DNA from: SXOA01 sp051004015
GTDB taxonomy: Bacteria; Planctomycetota; Planctomycetia; Pirellulales; Pirellulaceae
Length of the DNA: 43,595 nt
NCBI GenBank assembly: GCA_051004015.1
Contig: JBPCKT010000093.1
Span: 1 to 43,595, forward strand
Direction of reading: 5' to 3'
Under the pieces are notes generated by a model. That model had not been told where the DNA came from and ran no database searches. It saw only the letters and a list, made by a program, of their open reading frames with translations. Within the stretch, counting starts at the first letter, position 1, and the number at the start of each line of letters is the position of its first letter. This document shows, one piece after another, positions 41,806 to 43,595 of the stretch. The position numbers and the translations under genes were made by a program.

Positions 41806-41816
41806 ACAGTACTTTG
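41806..41816. repeat. partial copy of the AGTACTTTG element
   Basis: ACAGTACTTTG sits between the two convergent genes, with a nearby GAGCACTGCTCCG. It matches the right end of the palindromic elements at 42152 and 42362, so it may be a remnant. Low confidence as it is short. Confidence 0.3.
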
Positions 41817-41834
41817 CCCTCTGCCCTCTCCCTC

Positions 41835-43304
41835 TCACCACACCGTAATCACCTTCCGCGTATCCCGCACCGGCTCGCGTTTGCTCGGGATGCTGCGGTC
41901 GGAATAAATCATGTAGGGATAGCCGCGCTGCATCCACATCTTGGGGCTGATGGTCTTGGGATCGGGGATGCCGGTCACCTGCTGCAGCTCCAGCGGGGGA
42001 ATTCCGTGGATCATGCAGTGATAGTCGAGGGCCTCCTGGCGAGCCGCGTTGTCCCACCGCGGCCGTTTCTCCTGGGGTCCCGGCGGCGATGGGGTTGGGA
42101 GGGGTTTTCGCGGCAAAAACTCCTCCCGACCCCCTTCGTCCGCTGGCGGGTCAAGAATGGTACTCCTCACGCTCCGCGTGAGAACTTCTTCACGCCGAGC
42201 GTGAAGAGTACTTTGATTCACGGATTCAGTCTCTCGCGAAACCGTCTTTTGTGAATCAAGGCTGTCGTCGCAAGGAGCCTTCGGGCCTGGACTTACGACC
42301 TGCGGCGCGGGCGAGACTTGATTCAAAACAGGGGTCGCAACGGCCGTTCTTAATTCATCGGCAAGAATAGTACTCTTCTCGCTCCGCGAGAGGACTTCGC
42401 CAGGTTCGGCGCGGGTCTCCGACCCCGTCGAAACGCCCGACCGCAGGTCTCCCCCGCTGGCACCCTGGAGACCTACGGTCCATCCCGTGGGCGGGGTCCG
42501 GAGACCCGCGCCCAACATCTCCTCACGCGGAGCGTGAAGAGTACTTTGCAACTTCTCTTTCAACTCCGCCACCTCCCGCGTCAGCTCTTCAATCACGCGG
42601 TCGCGGCTCTTTTGGTTCCGGTCCCAGCGGTCCCGCTCATCGATGTCCAGCGCCATGTCGCACGCCAGTAGGTGGACGCCCAGATAACCCGACTGCAACA
42701 TGGTCAGTTGCAGCGACAGCCGCGTGGTGGCGTTGAAGTGCGAGACGTTGGCGTTCCGCCTCCGCACAGGCTGGTCGGCCTGATCCGCAGCCTTCTTGCC
42801 GCCGGGCTTGCGCACCGACTGGCGGCTCCGCCTCCATTCCTGCATCGCCAACTGTTTCTGATGTTCGAGAAAACTCCGGTGCTCCTCGACGGCGATGCGA
42901 TACTTCGCGAAGCCCGTGATCTCCTCGCGGTCTTCTGGCAGTGTCGTCCCGAACCAGAGGCGATATTTTCTAATCCCCCGCTGCACCGTCGGCTGCGAGC
43001 AGCCCAATTTGGCGGCAATCCGCCGCTGGTTCCAGCCCTTGCACATCAAGTCATGGGCCCGCTTATCCCGCGCGCACGGGACCTCGGAATGCCGGGGGCA
43101 AACCTCGGCCTGCACACCCAAAAAGGAATCCGCCCGGTCGTTGCAAATCACCGGACATACCGGCAGCCGGTTTTCTTGGCGGATTTCTGGGTGCCTGTTT
43201 TCGCGCTGGTGGACATGGCTCTGCTCCGGGGTGAGTGGTGAGTGGCGAGTGGAATACCTCGTTCCCACGCTCCGCGTCGTCACGCGAGCTGCTGGCTTCG
43301 TCAT
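41835..43304 (-). CDS. HTH protein carrying in-frame palindromic elements
   Basis: About 489-residue protein of unknown function. Near the N-terminus a Cys-His segment ('CPVICNDRADS', 'EVCPRHSEVPCARD') is followed by a homeodomain-like HTH 'GWNQRRIAAKLGCSQPTVQRGIRKY', as in DNA-binding recombinases and resolvases. The next 200 residues are helical and basic with 'RDRVIEELTREVAELKEKL'. Two regions encoded by the palindromic elements at 42362-42548 and 42152-42215 interrupt it with 'QSTLHA.REE.L' and 'STIL' at their ends. The C-terminus ends 'DTRKVITVW'. The start is uncertain: ATG 43304 is used, but the first 30 residues are encoded by repeats, so the true start may be further in. No transposase catalytic motif was seen. 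Confidence 0.65.
   Translation of the reverse strand: MTKPAARVTTRSVGTRYSTRHSPLTPEQSHVHQRENRHPEIRQENRLPVCPVICNDRADSFLGVQAEVCPRHSEVPCARDKRAHDLMCKGWNQRRIAAKLGCSQPTVQRGIRKYRLWFGTTLPEDREEITGFAKYRIAVEEHRSFLEHQKQLAMQEWRRSRQSVRKPGGKKAADQADQPVRRRNANVSHFNATTRLSLQLTMLQSGYLGVHLLACDMALDIDERDRWDRNQKSRDRVIEELTREVAELKEKLQSTLHAPREEMLGAGLRTPPTGWTVGLQGASGGDLRSGVSTGSETRAEPGEVLSRSEKSTILADELRTAVATPVLNQVSPAPQVVSPGPKAPCDDSLDSQKTVSRETESVNQSTLHARREEVLTRSVRSTILDPPADEGGREEFLPRKPLPTPSPPGPQEKRPRWDNAARQEALDYHCMIHGIPPLELQQVTGIPDPKTISPKMWMQRGYPYMIYSDRSIPSKREPVRDTRKVITVW
42152..42215. repeat. palindromic element A inside a gene
   Basis: 64-base element bounded by CAAGAATG on the left and TTTG on the right. Its core (42160-42211) is almost a perfect 52-base palindrome: GTACTC...TCACGC...GCGTGA...GAGTAC. 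It is read in frame by the minus-strand gene and encodes a peptide containing STLHARREEVL and STIL. Confidence 0.75.
42362..42548. repeat. nested palindromic element B inside a gene
   Basis: 187-base element with the same ends as element A (CAAGAATA...TTTG) and the same outer arms (42370-42395 and 42520-42544). Inside are two more inverted repeats: 42409-42427 with 42492-42511 (GCGCGGGTCTCC/GGAGACCCGCGC) and 42439-42452 with 42477-42490 (GACCGCAGGTCTCC/GGAGACCTACGGTC). It is exactly 123 bases (41 codons) longer than element A, so frame is kept. Confidence 0.75.
43238..43300. repeat. short repeats at the start of the HTH gene
   Basis: GAGTGGTGAGTGGCGAGTGG is a degenerate triplicate of GAGTGG, followed by CTCGTTCCCACGCTCCGCG, a word that resembles the GCTCCGC palindrome core. 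This makes the first codons of the minus-strand gene doubtful. Confidence 0.4.
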
Positions 43305-43361
43305 TATATCCAATTGTCCACATACCCAGGTGACACCGGCAAGCCCTCAGAGCCAAGAAAG

Positions 43362-43379
43362 TTGACAATAATTCGTCAA
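43362..43379. promoter_or_regulatory. palindrome TTGAC-N8-GTCAA
   Basis: TTGAC (43362-43366) and GTCAA (43375-43379) in an AT-rich spot upstream of the HTH gene at 43304. Could be an operator for that gene's HTH product. The plus strand also reads TTGACA, but no -10 box lies at the right distance. Confidence 0.35.
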
Positions 43380-43503
43380 TAATACCTACACATATCCCCC
43401 CGTTGGGAGTGGAGGGGGGGCGTGGCATTTAGCACCGGACTTCAGCCGCGGAAGCGACGTCAGAACCACAGCCCACGGCTCGCGCCATCGGTATCTACAC
43501 GAA

Positions 43504-43595
43504 TTAGCTATCTGCGTTCGGACCGGCGCGAGGGAGCGAGAGAACTTGCTTGGCAAGTTTCCGGAGGTCGGTCAGGTTATGCTCCTCCAGCACCG
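43504..43595 (-). CDS. partial gene at right edge (C-terminal end)
   Basis: The minus frame from the window edge to a TAA at 43504 reads 'VLEEHNLTDLRKLAKQVLSLPRAGPNADS', a natural-looking helical protein end. The rest lies outside the window. No family can be assigned from 30 residues. Confidence 0.4.
   Translation of the reverse strand, partial: VLEEHNLTDLRKLAKQVLSLPRAGPNADS

Noticed and set aside
43362..43379. TTGACA as a -35 element for a rightward promoter
   Set aside because: No convincing -10 hexamer occurs 16-18 bases downstream, so it is listed only as a palindrome.

Overview
The window looks like part of a high-GC chromosome from the phylum Planctomycetota. The markers are protein families typical of that phylum: a DUF1501 protein with a twin-arginine leader, a sigma factor next to a very large Ser/Thr kinase with WD40 and TPR repeats, a BlaI/M56-peptidase pair whose peptidase carries extra modules including a DUF1549-like segment, short membrane proteins that begin with an 'FSLRSLL' motif, decahaem c-type cytochromes, and many secreted proteins of unknown function. 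No rRNA, tRNA, CRISPR array or complete transposon was seen. The lineage below phylum cannot be fixed from this sequence.

Layout. 1-4.1 kb: a minus-strand run of envelope proteins plus a YmdB-type metallophosphoesterase. 4.2-8.2 kb: a large secreted carbohydrate-binding-like protein followed by three small genes, two of which overlap by ATGA and include a YNCVAW (DUF7689-like) protein. 8.2-10.1 kb: a membrane-anchored barnase with its overlapping barstar, then a palindromic promoter/operator and a T6 terminator that could bound a short RNA. 10.3-14.0 kb: a class III aminotransferase, a secreted protein and two overlapping paralogous membrane proteins. 14.1-19.3 kb: an EamA transporter, a multi-module BlaR1-like protein with BlaI, and rsmG. 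19.4-26.3 kb: a Cys-rich repeat protein, RNase Y, tilS, a secreted protein and a peroxiredoxin. 26.5-32.6 kb: kinase, ECF-type sigma factor and a 68-residue acidic protein, all on the minus strand. 32.8-34.2 kb: DUF1501. 34.3-38.9 kb: a tightly overlapping three-gene electron-transfer operon (double cAMP-type domain plus four [4Fe-4S] clusters, a His-rich membrane protein, a decahaem cytochrome c). 39.1-43.6 kb: a seven-blade WD40 protein and two convergent HTH proteins, the second carrying nested palindromes within its reading frame.

How genes may work together. Four units look functionally coupled by overlap or short spacing: barnase-barstar (toxin plus immunity), BlaI plus M56 protease (repressor plus sensor protease), sigma factor plus kinase (signal to transcription), and the Fe-S/cytochrome operon (electrons from cytoplasm across the membrane to a multihaem carrier). 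YmdB and RNase Y, which are linked functionally in Bacillus, are both present but 18 kb apart.

The most unusual items are the five-module M56 fusion, the cyclic-nucleotide-domain/ferredoxin/decahaem operon, the nested palindromes embedded in a coding region, and the possible small RNA after barstar. All family assignments come from reading motifs; no database search was run.
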